This document shows, piece by piece, positions 7,349 to 16,687 of a stretch of DNA of 64,000 nt (positions are counted from its first letter, which is position 1; each line of letters starts with the position of its first letter). Position numbers and translations under genes: made by a program. Under the pieces are notes generated by a model. It was not told the DNA's origin. It did no database searches and saw only the letters and a program-made list of their open reading frames with translations. The stretch is from Ancylomarina sp. DW003 (lineage in GTDB: Bacteria > Bacteroidota > Bacteroidia > Bacteroidales > Marinifilaceae): assembly GCF_029029505.1 (NCBI RefSeq), contig NZ_JAKJSD010000001.1, positions 538,092 through 602,091 on the forward strand. Direction: 5' to 3'.

Positions 7349-10300
7349 TTATTGACCAGATATATATTCTAATTGCTCTTTTATATTATGATACTCTGAC
7401 AGATTAAATAAATACTCCTGTTTAGTTTTGATAGCTAGCTCCACATTTTGAATAAACTGGATGTAATCAAGACTACCCAATTTGTATCCTAAATTAGCTG
7501 CTTCAATTTGTTCCTCTGCCAAAGGAAGAGCCTCATTGTTATAATACTCCAAAACCTCAAGCATTGTTTGGTATCGACTATACAGCTCCTTGAAAGTGGC
7601 GTCAAATTTTAGCTGTTTTTGCTTATAACTCTGACCTGCAATTTCATAATTTAACTTGGCCGCTTTAGTTTTTCCTGATTGGGAGAAAAACAATAAGGGA
7701 ATTGAAATACCAGCTTCCCATGCATAAAAACCCGACTGACCATCAACTGTCTGTTTCGTGTATCCCAAATCAAGTTTCGGCAGGAAGTTAGAACGTTCAG
7801 CTTTCCATAAAGCATTTGAAACATCCACTTGTTTTTGATAGAAAACTAACAAGGGAGAGTTATTAATAGAATCCATTGAAGGAACTGATTTAAACTCATT
7901 TTCATCCTTTGTGCCATGTTCATTTAAATCAATTTCTTCCGGAAACATTAGATATTGGTTTAAAACCATTAATGATGCTCCGTATTTACTTTTAGCTTGT
8001 TTTAGGTTTACAACAAGTTCCTGGTATTTGGCTGATGCTGACAAAAATTCAACTTTGGAAGTTTGCTGTGTTTTAAAGCGTAGTTCCGCAGCTTTCAAAA
8101 AATTAGCATAAATGCTGTTGAGTTGAAGAAATAACTGCCATTGTTTTTTAGCTGCATAAGCCTTATACCAAGCAATACTTACATCTCTTATTAATGCCTT
8201 TTCAGTTAATTCTAATTTTGAAATTGCTAACTCTGTATTGGCGTTATTCAATTTATTTTTTGCTGGAATACCAAATATATCTATGTCAGATTGTACAATT
8301 CCTAACTGATTTTGGACACCTGCAGAACCGTTCCCCACTTCCTCTTTTCCTGTGTATATTGAGGTACTACCAAAATCGTAAGAAGTGGCTTTTAAAGCTT
8401 TTTGCTTATCAACTTGGAGAGATGCTGCCTTTAAAGATGGGTAATTTTCTTTTGCCCTGTCAATGGCCTGCTGTAATGATATTGAGTTTACATTCTGTGC
8501 CTTTGAAGTATTTGTAATTCCTAAGCCAACAAAAACAAATAAAAGAGTTATAACGGCAGTATTTAATTTAGGAGCTTTCATCTTCCTTTTTCCTGATTCA
8601 ACAATGTTATATAAAACAGGTAGAACAACCAGTGTTAATAGGGTTGAAGTTAACATGCCGCCAATAACAACAGTTGCGAGTGGTCGTTGTACTTCAGCTC
8701 CTGCTGATGCAGATATTGCCATAGGTAAAAAACCGAGTATATCGGTAGAAGCAGTTAACAAAATAGGACGAATACGGCGAATAGAGCCTTTTGTAATTAT
8801 TTCAGCTAAACTGAATTTACCTTCGGCTTTCATTTCGTTAAATCCACTGACAAGTACCAGTCCATTTAACACAGCAACACCAAATAGTACAATAAACCCA
8901 ACTCCAGCAGAGATACTAAATGGCATTCCACGTAAATAAAGGGATATAATACCTCCTACAGCAGCAAACGGTACTGCTATATAAATCATAAGCGTTTGTT
9001 TTAGTGATTTTACGGCAAAAAACACTAACATAAAAATAAGGGCTAATGCCAGAGGTACGACTAAAGCAAGTCGTTTACTCGCTCTTTCAAGGTTTTCAAA
9101 TGCTCCACCATATCTGATATAATACCCTGATGGAAGTACTAGTTTTTCATCTAATGTTTGTTGAATTTCTTCAACCAAAGATTTTACATCTCTGCCTTCA
9201 ACGTTTATACCAACATAAGTCCTTCTGTTGGTATTGTCCCTACCAATTTGCATCGGACCTGGTTGATAGCTTATGTCAGCTACTTCTTTAAAGGGTATTT
9301 GATTACCATCGGGCAGGTTGACATATAAATTTTTAATATCTTCAATACTTCTGCGGTGTTCTTTATCCAGGCGAACTACCAAATCGAACATTCGTTCCCC
9401 TTCATAAATTTCTCCTGCAATTCCACCGCTAAATGCTGTTTCAACAATGGTATTTAACTCATTTATATTTAATCCGTAACGTCCTAACTTATTTCTGTTA
9501 TAGTTAATTGTAATTTGAGGTAATCCTTTAGTTGCTTCGGCTTTCACCCCTGCAACTCCATCAATACCAGAAATAAGACCTTTTATTTCTTCGGCTTTTT
9601 CCGATAAAACATCCAGGTCAGCACCATAAAGTTTTACAGCAACATCTTCTCGAATTCCTGTTAGTAATTCGTTAAATCGCATTTCAATGGGTTGAGTAAA
9701 ACCATAATTAATTCCCGGTAATTCCCTTACCTTTTCTTCAACCTGTTCTATTAATTCTTGCTTAGAATCAGCCTTTGTCCATTCATCTTTTGGATTTAGA
9801 ATCACAAAAATATCTGCAATATCTAATGGCATGGGATCCATCGGTAAATCAGCAACACCAATACGGGACTGAATTGATTCAACTTCATCGGGAAAGTTTT
9901 CAAGAACTATTTGTTCGAGACGGGTTGAAGCTTTTTGAACCTCAGAAAGTGATGTGCCGGGTTTTAAAAATGCCTGAAAAGCAAAATCACCTTCATCAAG
10001 TTGGGGTGTAAATTCAGCTCCTAGCCTTGAGAAGATGAACCAACCGGATATTAATAAAACGATGGCTGCAATAAGCACAAGTTTTGTTTTCTTTAAAGCC
10101 CAATGGATAGCAGGTTCATATATACTTTCTAATTTACCGATTACCTTATCTCCCCATGTCTTCTTGTTAGTTTTTGGGGGCTGAAGGAATATGGATGCCA
10201 TCATTGGAATATATGTTAGACAAAGCAAGACGACACCTAAAATTGCAAATCCAAAAGTCATAGCCATTGGAATAAACATTTTTCCTTCAACGCCTTGAAG

Positions 10301-11695
10301 AGCTAAAACAGGTATAAAAACGATGAGAATTATTAACTGACCAAAAAAGGCAGAATTCATCATCTTACTTGCTGATTTATATGCTATTTCATCTCTCTTG
10401 ACCTTGTTTAATCTTGTGCCTATAAGCTCGTTTTTATGAAGATAAAAAATCACACTTTCTACAATAATTACAGCTCCATCTATAAGTATACCAAAGTCAA
10501 TAGCCCCTAAACTCATAAGATTAGCCCATACTCCAAATTGATGCATCATAATAAATGAAAACAGCATGGCTAATGGGATAGTAGAAGCTACAATTAGTCC
10601 TCCACGTAGGTTTCCTAAGAAAATTACAAGGACAAATATTACGATTAACGCTCCAATAGAAAGGTTTTCGGCAACTGTAGATGTGGTACTTTTAATAAGT
10701 TTACTCCTATCAAGAAATGACTTAATTTCTATACCTTCCGGTAAAGACTTTTGAATTAAAGCCATTCTCGTCTTTACATCTTTGATAACATCGTTTGAAT
10801 TAGCGCCTTTTAACATCATGACAATACCACCAACAGCATCGCCCTTACCATTTTGAGTAAAAGCACCATAACGCACAAAACTGCCAAACTTTACATCGGC
10901 TACATCCCTGATAAAAACTGGCTTACCATCTTTATTGATAACAAACGTATTCTTTATATCATCCAAAGAGCGCATCAATCCCTCACCCCGAATGAAATTA
11001 GCCTGGAAGTTCTTCTCAATATAAGCCCCGCCTGTATTTTGATTATTTGTCTCTAAGGCATCAAATACATCTGCCATGGTTATTCCCATGCTTCTTAGTT
11101 TATCAGGGTTAACTGAAACTTCATATTGTTTGCCTTTGCCACCAAAAGAGTTTACCTCGACAACACCAGGAACCATAGCCATTTGACGTTTAACAATCCA
11201 TTCCTGCATGGTCCGTAGCTCCATATCGTCATACATCTTTTCATAACCGGGCTGAACCTCAAGTGTGTACTGATAAATTTCACCTAAACCTGTACTGATA
11301 GGAGCCATAAATGGTTCAGCAAAACCTTCCGGTATTTTTTCTTTTATTTCGGATAAAGCTTCACTTACTAATTGCCGTGGCAGGTAAGTACCCATTTTAT
11401 CTTCAAAAACGATTGTAACTACCGAAAGTCCAAATCTTGAAACAGACCTTATTTCTTCAACTCCTGGAAGGTTGGCAACTCCAAGTTCGACCTGATAGGT
11501 TACAAATTGCTCAATGTCTTCCGTTCCCAAGTTAGGGGCTGTAGTTATTACTAGTACCTGATTGTTTGTAATATCAGGTACAGCATCAAGTGGCACTTTG
11601 TTCATAGAGTATATACCCCCTATAATCAGACCGATTATCATCAGTCCGACTAGTGCCTTGTTTTTAATTGAAAAAGATATAATTCTGTTTATCAT
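7349..11695 (-). CDS. CusA/CzcA-type RND metal-efflux pump fused to a TolC-like outer-membrane factor
   Basis: The 1448-residue product has two parts. Residues 1-1038 are a complete heavy-metal RND pump: N-terminal membrane helix, porter domain, membrane block with GAIDFGILIDGAVIIVE (the charged proton-relay helix), second porter and second membrane block. Residues 1039-1448 are a TolC/CusC-like outer-membrane factor with long coiled coils. The junction contains a Met (DNA 8581) followed by what reads as a complete signal peptide (hydrophobic core VITLLFVFVGLG, then TSKAQ). Such pump-OMF fusions are known in Bacteroidota; the parts may be separated by signal peptidase or by internal initiation. 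With the adaptor it forms a tripartite Cu/Ag/Zn/Co efflux system. Confidence 0.92.
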   Translation of the reverse strand: MINRIISFSIKNKALVGLMIIGLIIGGIYSMNKVPLDAVPDITNNQVLVITTAPNLGTEDIEQFVTYQVELGVANLPGVEEIRSVSRFGLSVVTIVFEDKMGTYLPRQLVSEALSEIKEKIPEGFAEPFMAPISTGLGEIYQYTLEVQPGYEKMYDDMELRTMQEWIVKRQMAMVPGVVEVNSFGGKGKQYEVSVNPDKLRSMGITMADVFDALETNNQNTGGAYIEKNFQANFIRGEGLMRSLDDIKNTFVINKDGKPVFIRDVADVKFGSFVRYGAFTQNGKGDAVGGIVMMLKGANSNDVIKDVKTRMALIQKSLPEGIEIKSFLDRSKLIKSTTSTVAENLSIGALIVIFVLVIFLGNLRGGLIVASTIPLAMLFSFIMMHQFGVWANLMSLGAIDFGILIDGAVIIVESVIFYLHKNELIGTRLNKVKRDEIAYKSASKMMNSAFFGQLIILIVFIPVLALQGVEGKMFIPMAMTFGFAILGVVLLCLTYIPMMASIFLQPPKTNKKTWGDKVIGKLESIYEPAIHWALKKTKLVLIAAIVLLISGWFIFSRLGAEFTPQLDEGDFAFQAFLKPGTSLSEVQKASTRLEQIVLENFPDEVESIQSRIGVADLPMDPMPLDIADIFVILNPKDEWTKADSKQELIEQVEEKVRELPGINYGFTQPIEMRFNELLTGIREDVAVKLYGADLDVLSEKAEEIKGLISGIDGVAGVKAEATKGLPQITINYNRNKLGRYGLNINELNTIVETAFSGGIAGEIYEGERMFDLVVRLDKEHRRSIEDIKNLYVNLPDGNQIPFKEVADISYQPGPMQIGRDNTNRRTYVGINVEGRDVKSLVEEIQQTLDEKLVLPSGYYIRYGGAFENLERASKRLALVVPLALALIFMLVFFAVKSLKQTLMIYIAVPFAAVGGIISLYLRGMPFSISAGVGFIVLFGVAVLNGLVLVSGFNEMKAEGKFSLAEIITKGSIRRIRPILLTASTDILGFLPMAISASAGAEVQRPLATVVIGGMLTSTLLTLVVLPVLYNIVESGKRKMKAPKLNTAVITLLFVFVGLGITNTSKAQNVNSISLQQAIDRAKENYPSLKAASLQVDKQKALKATSYDFGSTSIYTGKEEVGNGSAGVQNQLGIVQSDIDIFGIPAKNKLNNANTELAISKLELTEKALIRDVSIAWYKAYAAKKQWQLFLQLNSIYANFLKAAELRFKTQQTSKVEFLSASAKYQELVVNLKQAKSKYGASLMVLNQYLMFPEEIDLNEHGTKDENEFKSVPSMDSINNSPLLVFYQKQVDVSNALWKAERSNFLPKLDLGYTKQTVDGQSGFYAWEAGISIPLLFFSQSGKTKAAKLNYEIAGQSYKQKQLKFDATFKELYSRYQTMLEVLEYYNNEALPLAEEQIEAANLGYKLGSLDYIQFIQNVELAIKTKQEYLFNLSEYHNIKEQLEYISGQ

Positions 11696-11728
11696 TTCAT
11701 ATTTGTTTTACATGTTATTAACCTGATT

Positions 11729-12049
11729 TTATTTACTTGCTTTTACTGCATAATAATTTTTGAAGTTTTTTATGTTTTCAAAATAGACCAACACAGGTTG
11801 ATTCTTCTCTTTCAAGCCAATTATGGCATCGGATTTACTGATGGTTTTACCGGAAAAAGCATCTGTAACAAAAGCAATTTCCCGAAAGTTGTTGATTAGA
11901 TGTTGATGGCACCTTGAGCCACAGATATAGAATACTCCGTTGTCATGCATAACTTTTGAACTTTCGTGATACTGCAAACGATCATTGCACATACAAACCT
12001 GCTCATTAGGAAACTGTCCTGCCGTACAATGCGAATTTTCGGTAGGCAT
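11729..12049 (-). CDS. TRASH/YHS-like metal-binding protein
   Basis: The 106 residues carry three Cys-rich sites: an N-terminal HCTAGQF, CMCN, and YICGSRCHQHL, the last being a TRASH-type zinc/copper knuckle. The second half (FVTDAFSGKTISKSDAIIG) matches the partial protein at 1-261, so both metal clusters use this family. There is no signal peptide in this start, which suggests a cytoplasmic or membrane-surface protein, unlike the HMA pair. It lies 33 bases before the RND pump gene in the same direction. The role is inferred to be metal binding or delivery to the pump. Confidence 0.65.
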   Translation of the reverse strand: MPTENSHCTAGQFPNEQVCMCNDRLQYHESSKVMHDNGVFYICGSRCHQHLINNFREIAFVTDAFSGKTISKSDAIIGLKEKNQPVLVYFENIKNFKNYYAVKASK

Positions 12050-12219
12050 ATTTGGTATCGCACCAATAAGTGAAAAAAAACAGAATTTAGATTAGAGTTA
12101 GAAAAAGCAAACTAAAACTGATCAACATCGTTCTATTGAATCTTTGGTTTTCAACGATTTGCTTTTACCTTAATTGTTTTTTACTTAACCTCCTTGCAGC
12201 CATGGTACCAAACAATTAT

Positions 12220-13170
12220 TTATGAGTCGATAATCTTTTGGTATTTCTTAAAATGAAAACCAAACAGGAATTCCAACTTTTTTTTGTGCTGATGAAATGT
12301 GCAAGTGTATTCACAGAGCTTTGAATAATAGGTGCAGTTCCTAAGGACCAACAAAGGTTCATTTCTAGCGCAATCAAGAATAATGTGGTTAAATGATGGT
12401 TCCTCTGAAGAATCGTTAACCGTAATCATTAAATAGGCATATCGTCCATCTTTTTCGTGAATAGCCTGTAATATTTCTTTTTCACTTACTATTTTTACTT
12501 GTCCCTCGTAGAATTGCTGAAGGTATTCCTGGGAATAACCAGTTAAATTCTCAGATACCAACAAGGTTTTTCCTGAAATTGATTGGGAATTTGAATTTGC
12601 TTTTTTGGCATACTGCCGGATGTTACTAAATTCCTCAGCTCCGCCAATAATACTTTGGATGGTATAAATAGCAAAGTGCAATTCAAGCTCAGACAATTCT
12701 TCACTGACTAACGGAATTGAAACGACCTCAATTTTGTTTCTGACGAGAGATAATTCGTAATGTGAATAGTCATAGTAAGAATTTCGCTTAGCACTCCTTC
12801 TGTAGAAGAATCTATCAGGATGTTTCCTTAAAGCTAAGTACCAGATTTCTTCTCCTGCTTTACGCTTTCTTTCAATTTCTTCAGAACTTAGTTCTCCCGC
12901 TATTTTTTGAAGATACCAGTGGTGCTTCATGATTTTCCTAAACAGCATGTCGTCACCTTCTGTAAGAGCTTGGGCAGTATCAGTTTCATCCCATTCTATA
13001 AATGGTTCATTGTGGTTAACAACGGATTCCTGTATGAGAACATATACAGGAGTATTTCCTGGATCAATTTTCTGTAAATGTTTCTTTTTTACATTGAATT
13101 GAGCATTGGTATTTCCAATCGAAATGAAAAATACCATTGCAATCGATAAAATTAATTTTATTGTTTTCAT
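12220..13170 (-). CDS. Secreted protein of unknown function
   Basis: The open frame reaches 13200, but the Met at 13170 begins a textbook signal peptide (MKTIKLILSIAMVFFISIGN, then TNAQ), so I start there (316 aa). The mature part is soluble with no motif that I recognise; it has a Cys-containing stretch near the end (LRNCTYYSKLCEYTCTFHQH) that could bind metal or form disulfides. It sits between the DUF6660 gene and the TRASH-like gene, all leftward, so it is probably a periplasmic component of the metal system. The function is not known. Confidence 0.6.
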   Translation of the reverse strand: MKTIKLILSIAMVFFISIGNTNAQFNVKKKHLQKIDPGNTPVYVLIQESVVNHNEPFIEWDETDTAQALTEGDDMLFRKIMKHHWYLQKIAGELSSEEIERKRKAGEEIWYLALRKHPDRFFYRRSAKRNSYYDYSHYELSLVRNKIEVVSIPLVSEELSELELHFAIYTIQSIIGGAEEFSNIRQYAKKANSNSQSISGKTLLVSENLTGYSQEYLQQFYEGQVKIVSEKEILQAIHEKDGRYAYLMITVNDSSEEPSFNHIILDCARNEPLLVLRNCTYYSKLCEYTCTFHQHKKKLEFLFGFHFKKYQKIIDS

Positions 13171-13256
13171 GGCATTCAGTTTTATTATATATAGATACAA
13201 TTCGCTAAGACACAGGGATTCACCCTATACCCACGGCACTGGAAAATAAAACTAAA

Positions 13257-13562
13257 TTAAACTTTGGGAGGTCGAAAGAATGAAATTATACATTCCCTTT
13301 CATTCTGTACAATTGATGGTACTGTTAAGTTAAAACCTGTAAAATCAATCTGGAAGGTAAAGTACACAACTGGTTGGGGGTGTGTTTGACAGCAAACACA
13401 AAAACAAAAAGGAGAACATAAATCAACATCATATGAATGATATTGGTCTTGTTCAAGCAATTCCAGAACAACTGAATTTGTATCAGCAGCATGTACATCA
13501 GTACAAGGCATGGCTGTTAAAACCATTACATACACCGATAATATGACTGCTATGATTTTCAT
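13257..13562 (-). CDS. DUF6660-type small exported Cys-rich protein
   Basis: The 101-residue product has a signal peptide (MKIIAVILSVYVMVLTAMPC) and a conserved-looking core with DLCSPFCFCVCCQTH, a dense Cys cluster, ending in FFRPPKV. This arrangement matches the DUF6660 family of Bacteroidota, which has no assigned function but recurs next to CusA/CzcA efflux genes. The Cys cluster suggests periplasmic soft-metal binding. It lies downstream of the Fur-family regulator. Confidence 0.65.
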   Translation of the reverse strand: MKIIAVILSVYVMVLTAMPCTDVHAADTNSVVLELLEQDQYHSYDVDLCSPFCFCVCCQTHPQPVVYFTFQIDFTGFNLTVPSIVQNERECIISFFRPPKV

Positions 13563-13634
13563 ACTTAATTAATCAGTTGCTTTAAATATCTACATACAAA
13601 TATCGGAAAAAGTTTGTGCAACTGAGTTGCAAAG

Positions 13635-14048
13635 TTATTTCTTGCAATTGGAACAGATTCCTTTTACAACTAGGTTCACGCTTTCAAGCAAAAAATCAGA
13701 AGGAAGTTTGATATCCGGAATTTGTATTTCATCCAGACAATACGTTTGATTGCATTTTGTACAAAGAAAATGAACATGAAGGTCCTCTAGATGGCAATTG
13801 CATTTTTCATGACACAAGGCATATTTAACCGCTCCTGTTCCATCCTCAATATGATGGATTAGTCTTTTTTCTTCAAAGGTTTTTAATGTCCTGTAAAGAG
13901 TAGCCTTGTCAGCTTTTTCAAATTTCTGTTCCAATTCAGGCAGACTGATGGCTGTATTTTGATCAATCAAAACCTGTAAAACCAACTGACGCATAGCAGT
14001 TGGTCTTATGTTTTTGGATTTGAGCTTTTTGTCTAATTCAGGATTCAT
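13635..14048 (-). CDS. Fur-family metal-dependent transcriptional regulator
   Basis: The 137 residues have the Fur layout: winged helix with the recognition part KADKATLYRTLKTFEEKRLI, a regulatory metal site region (HLEDLHVHFLC), and two CxxC pairs (CTKC and CSNC) for a structural zinc. Family members repress metal uptake or activate efflux genes; the exact metal (Zn, Fe or other) cannot be read from the sequence. It lies 11 bases after the GDCCVxC gene and within the metal operon, so it probably controls this block. I did not find a clear Fur box. Confidence 0.85.
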   Translation of the reverse strand: MNPELDKKLKSKNIRPTAMRQLVLQVLIDQNTAISLPELEQKFEKADKATLYRTLKTFEEKRLIHHIEDGTGAVKYALCHEKCNCHLEDLHVHFLCTKCNQTYCLDEIQIPDIKLPSDFLLESVNLVVKGICSNCKK

Positions 14049-14059
14049 TTTTTTTCAAA

Positions 14060-14269
14060 TTAACAACAACTTTTATTTTTTTGCATAGGCGGACAAGCCA
14101 CACTTCCATAGGAACAGTATACACAACAGTCTCCTTTCATGGGTTTGAGTACCTTTTTGCACTTCTCACATTCATAGAAAAATTGGCAGGCATCTGTGGG
14201 CATTTCTTCCTCTTTTTGGCACCCACAATGTGGACAGGTAATAACAGAAAGTAGTTCGATTGTTTTCAT
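14060..14269 (-). CDS. GDCCVxC-motif small Cys-rich protein
   Basis: The 69 residues contain 12 Cys, arranged as CPHCGC, CEKC, GDCCVYCSYG and a terminal CC. The GDCCVxC motif defines a family of very small proteins, some of which have selenocysteine in the motif; here all positions are Cys and no UGA is involved. The spacing suggests two zinc knuckles. The family occurs with mercury and metal-resistance genes. It is tightly spaced with the Fur gene (11 bases) and follows the CopZ-like gene. Confidence 0.75.
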   Translation of the reverse strand: MKTIELLSVITCPHCGCQKEEEMPTDACQFFYECEKCKKVLKPMKGDCCVYCSYGSVACPPMQKNKSCC

Positions 14270-14308
14270 AGTATGGCCTTTTTTATAAATCGACAGATGA
14301 ACGTTTTC

Positions 14309-14806
14309 TTAAGAATTAGCCTTTGATTTCAGCTTTGCTTTATGCACGACATCTTGAAAATTTTCAGTACAACATAAACCTGTTGGGTTAAGCTTATTAC
14401 ATTTATAGATTATTTTTTTTCGGTAACTTCCCACGATATCTTTCCATGTAGTTAATTTTCTTACAGAGACTGCTTCCTGCACCTGCTTGTAAGTGATATT
14501 GTTACAATAACAGGCAATTTGAGGGTTCGCTCTTGCTTTAAACCAGATCGGCCTTTTTAAATCACTTGTTGTAAACATCCTGGTATTACTTGTTGGGAAA
14601 TAGCTAATCTCACAATTAGCATTTAAACAAAGCAAATACCTACTATCCTGATTCACATGCTCCAATAATTCTCCTTTTAAAATTGACCTAAGAACATCAG
14701 TAGGCACTCCAATTCCTTCTATTCTACATTTAGGACAGGAAATTTTTGCCTCCGATTCATTTTTCTCAAGGTCCTGATCCATGTTACATCCACAGTTACA
14801 CCTCAT
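14309..14806 (-). CDS. CopZ-type metallochaperone with Zn and [2Fe-2S] sites
   Basis: The 165 residues resemble the N-terminal half of Archaeoglobus CopZ: a zinc-ribbon-like part (CNCGC at the start, CPKC, CLNANC) followed by a Bfd-like [2Fe-2S] part (ACYCNNITYKQVQEAV and TGLCC). In CopZ this half is followed by a copper-binding HMA domain; here that domain is absent, and HMA domains are instead found in MerTP and the small periplasmic proteins. It may reduce or hand over metal to MerTP or the ATPase. It is the second downstream gene of the ArsR-MerTP unit. Confidence 0.72.
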   Translation of the reverse strand: MRCNCGCNMDQDLEKNESEAKISCPKCRIEGIGVPTDVLRSILKGELLEHVNQDSRYLLCLNANCEISYFPTSNTRMFTTSDLKRPIWFKARANPQIACYCNNITYKQVQEAVSVRKLTTWKDIVGSYRKKIIYKCNKLNPTGLCCTENFQDVVHKAKLKSKANS

Positions 14807-14946
14807 TTGTGTATAAATTATTTATAGTTCCACCAATATTATTAAATCATTGTCATTACTTATCCTTGGAGAAAAATGCAAACAGTTAAAATTGATAATT
14901 TGAATGATACAGATTTCATGACAAATGAATTATTGATTGTCCTTTT

Positions 14947-15567
14947 CTATTTATCTATTTCGTAGTTGGTTACTTTATAACCAGTTTCATCAATAGTAGA
15001 AATCACACTATCGATCGAGGTTTTGGTTTTATCGAAAGTAACTGATACTTTTCCTGTCGAATAATCAGCACTTGCCTCGATAAATCCCAGAACTTGTGAT
15101 ACCGCAAATTTTAAATGAGATTCGCAGCTGGTACAGGTCATTCCTTTAATATCTATTCTCACGACTTCAATTGTAGCGCTTTCCGAAATAGTGGCGTTTC
15201 CATATGTTTCAGGATAGAACACCTTTGAATAGTAGGGGAAAGCAAGCATAGCAGCAGCAAAAAGGGTAACCAGACTCAAAAAGAATTTACCTTGCATAAA
15301 GGGAGTTTTCTTCTCTTCCTCGTCGCAGGCACATTCAATTGACTCGATTTTTCTGGGTTTCAATTTTTTATACCAGGCAAAGCCCAAAACAATTACAGTT
15401 AAAGCAATGAGATAGGGCCGTACCGGTTCCATAAACGAAAAAGTAGATGCCAGTCCGCTGCTTCCTGCAAGTAAAGCCAATGCAGGTGTTATACAACAAA
15501 GCGAGGCTGCAATTGCGGAGAGGATACTAACTCCAATTACTTTTTTAGTTGATTCTTGGGATTTCAT
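14947..15567 (-). CDS. MerTP-like mercuric/metal transport protein
   Basis: The 206 residues combine a MerT-like membrane part and a MerP-like HMA domain. MerT features are the first helix with SLCCITPALALL (paired Cys), a loop with a further Cys pair (ECAC), and a third helix. The C-terminal HMA carries GMTCTSCESHL. In mercury resistance such proteins bring Hg(II) to a cytoplasmic reductase, but no merA or merB is seen in the window, so the substrate or role may differ. The start codon overlaps the arsR stop by four bases, so the two are co-translated. Confidence 0.8.
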   Translation of the reverse strand: MKSQESTKKVIGVSILSAIAASLCCITPALALLAGSSGLASTFSFMEPVRPYLIALTVIVLGFAWYKKLKPRKIESIECACDEEEKKTPFMQGKFFLSLVTLFAAAMLAFPYYSKVFYPETYGNATISESATIEVVRIDIKGMTCTSCESHLKFAVSQVLGFIEASADYSTGKVSVTFDKTKTSIDSVISTIDETGYKVTNYEIDK

Positions 15568-15941
15568 ACGGTTTCAGTTTTTAATTTATTAGCAAATCCC
15601 TTTAAAAGGAGAATGATTAAATCGGAGAGTTCGGGATGGAGGAAATAGTAGAGTGTTTTCCCCTCCCTTCGGAAGTCGACCATTTCCAAATCCTTAAGTT
15701 TCCTTAAATGCTGGGAAACGGCGGGTATGGTCATGTTCAAGATGTCACTTAAGTCACAAACACATAGCTCATCCTGTTGAAGCAGCCAAAGAATTTTTAA
15801 GCGCACCTCGTTTCCGATCAAGCTCAATTGCTTGCTTACTTTGACAAAGTTCAAGTTATTGTCTTTTACTAAATTCGAAAATTTGGAAATCTTCTCTGGA
15901 TCTGCTTCCTTTCGTATACAAGTCATAGTTTTTATATCCAT
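15564..15941 (-). CDS. ArsR/SmtB-family metal-sensing repressor
   Basis: The 125-residue winged-helix protein has the ArsR core: GNEVRLKILWLLQQ, then ELCVCDLSDIL, where a Cys pair in the recognition region is the classic As/Cd/Pb-type sensor site, then IPAVSQHLRKLKDLEMV and a wing (RREGKTLYYFL). An N-terminal MTCIRKEADP adds a further Cys. It would repress its own operon until a thiophilic metal binds. A 40-bp palindrome lies 26 bases upstream of its start, and MerTP overlaps its 3' end. Confidence 0.88.
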   Translation of the reverse strand: MDIKTMTCIRKEADPEKISKFSNLVKDNNLNFVKVSKQLSLIGNEVRLKILWLLQQDELCVCDLSDILNMTIPAVSQHLRKLKDLEMVDFRREGKTLYYFLHPELSDLIILLLKGFANKLKTETV

Positions 15942-15966
15942 TCTTTTGCTTTATGCAAATTTAAAA

Positions 15967-16006
15967 ACATTTAAACATTTAAGCAAGTGCTTAAGTGTTT
16001 AAATGT
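15967..16006. promoter_or_regulatory. 40-bp palindrome, probable ArsR operator
   Basis: The left arm (15967-15985) and right arm (15988-16006) are 19-base inverted copies with one mismatch around a 2-base centre. The inner half-sites read TTAAGCA-AG-TGCTTAA, the 2-base-centre layout of ArsR/SmtB operators. It sits just upstream of arsR, where repressor binding would block transcription of the whole leftward metal block. Confidence 0.75.
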
Positions 16007-16687
16007 AACTTTATCAAAGAGTGCGTATATAAGAGTGACTTAAATTGAAGTTTATAAAAACTCAATGGGGGGTAAAATTTACTAATTGGTAAAAGGGAAA
16101 TTAGGATTAATGATCACTATCTAAGTATTAGAATCTACCTTATCTTAAACTCTTTTTTGGAAAAAAATATAAATCACTTTGGAAGGAGAGCTGATGATAA
16201 GTCGATGGAAACGATTAAGCAATAAACTTAGTCTTGAAACCTAGGTACATCCTTATAAGTTTTAAAGGCTACTGGATTCTTCCGATCTCCAGATAAAGCT
16301 TTTTGTTCTGTAAATGCAAGAACATAAAGCTGTCGACACCTGAAAAAAAATATATGGGGTGATAAATTGTAATTACATCCCGTGAAATGCATCCTTTTCA
16401 TCAAAACATTGAAATAGTAGCCTTTGAAAATCATTTGATTGAAGGTGCCAAAGAAATGGTATCAACCCGACCTGATTTAAAAGTGATTCATTGAAGATGC
16501 ATTCCGAAAATATATTTTACATGCCATTCCAGTAAAAAATAGCAACACCCAAATTATTTTAATTTTATCTGAAATCACTTTTTAATTTAATAAATGTTTC
16601 TAATTTTATAATACAAAAGAATTTCACCAACTTCATTGATAATCTATCATATAACTCTTCCAAAGAATCTCCTTAATTTATACAACG
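16007..16687. other. Non-coding or decayed stretch between the arsR operator and tniB
   Basis: The 680 bases contain no convincing gene. A minus frame (16228-16434) and a short plus frame (16366-16494) look like unrelated remnants. In Tn5053-type elements tniA precedes tniB, so this may be where tniA was lost, but no TniA sequence is recognisable here. Confidence 0.35.

Noticed and set aside
13257..15941. Complete mercury-resistance operon
   Set aside because: MerTP and regulators occur but no mercuric reductase or lyase is seen in the window.
16228..16434. 68-residue minus open frame before tniB
   Set aside because: No motif and no upstream signals; composition is not convincing and a shifted plus frame (16366-16494) competes with it.
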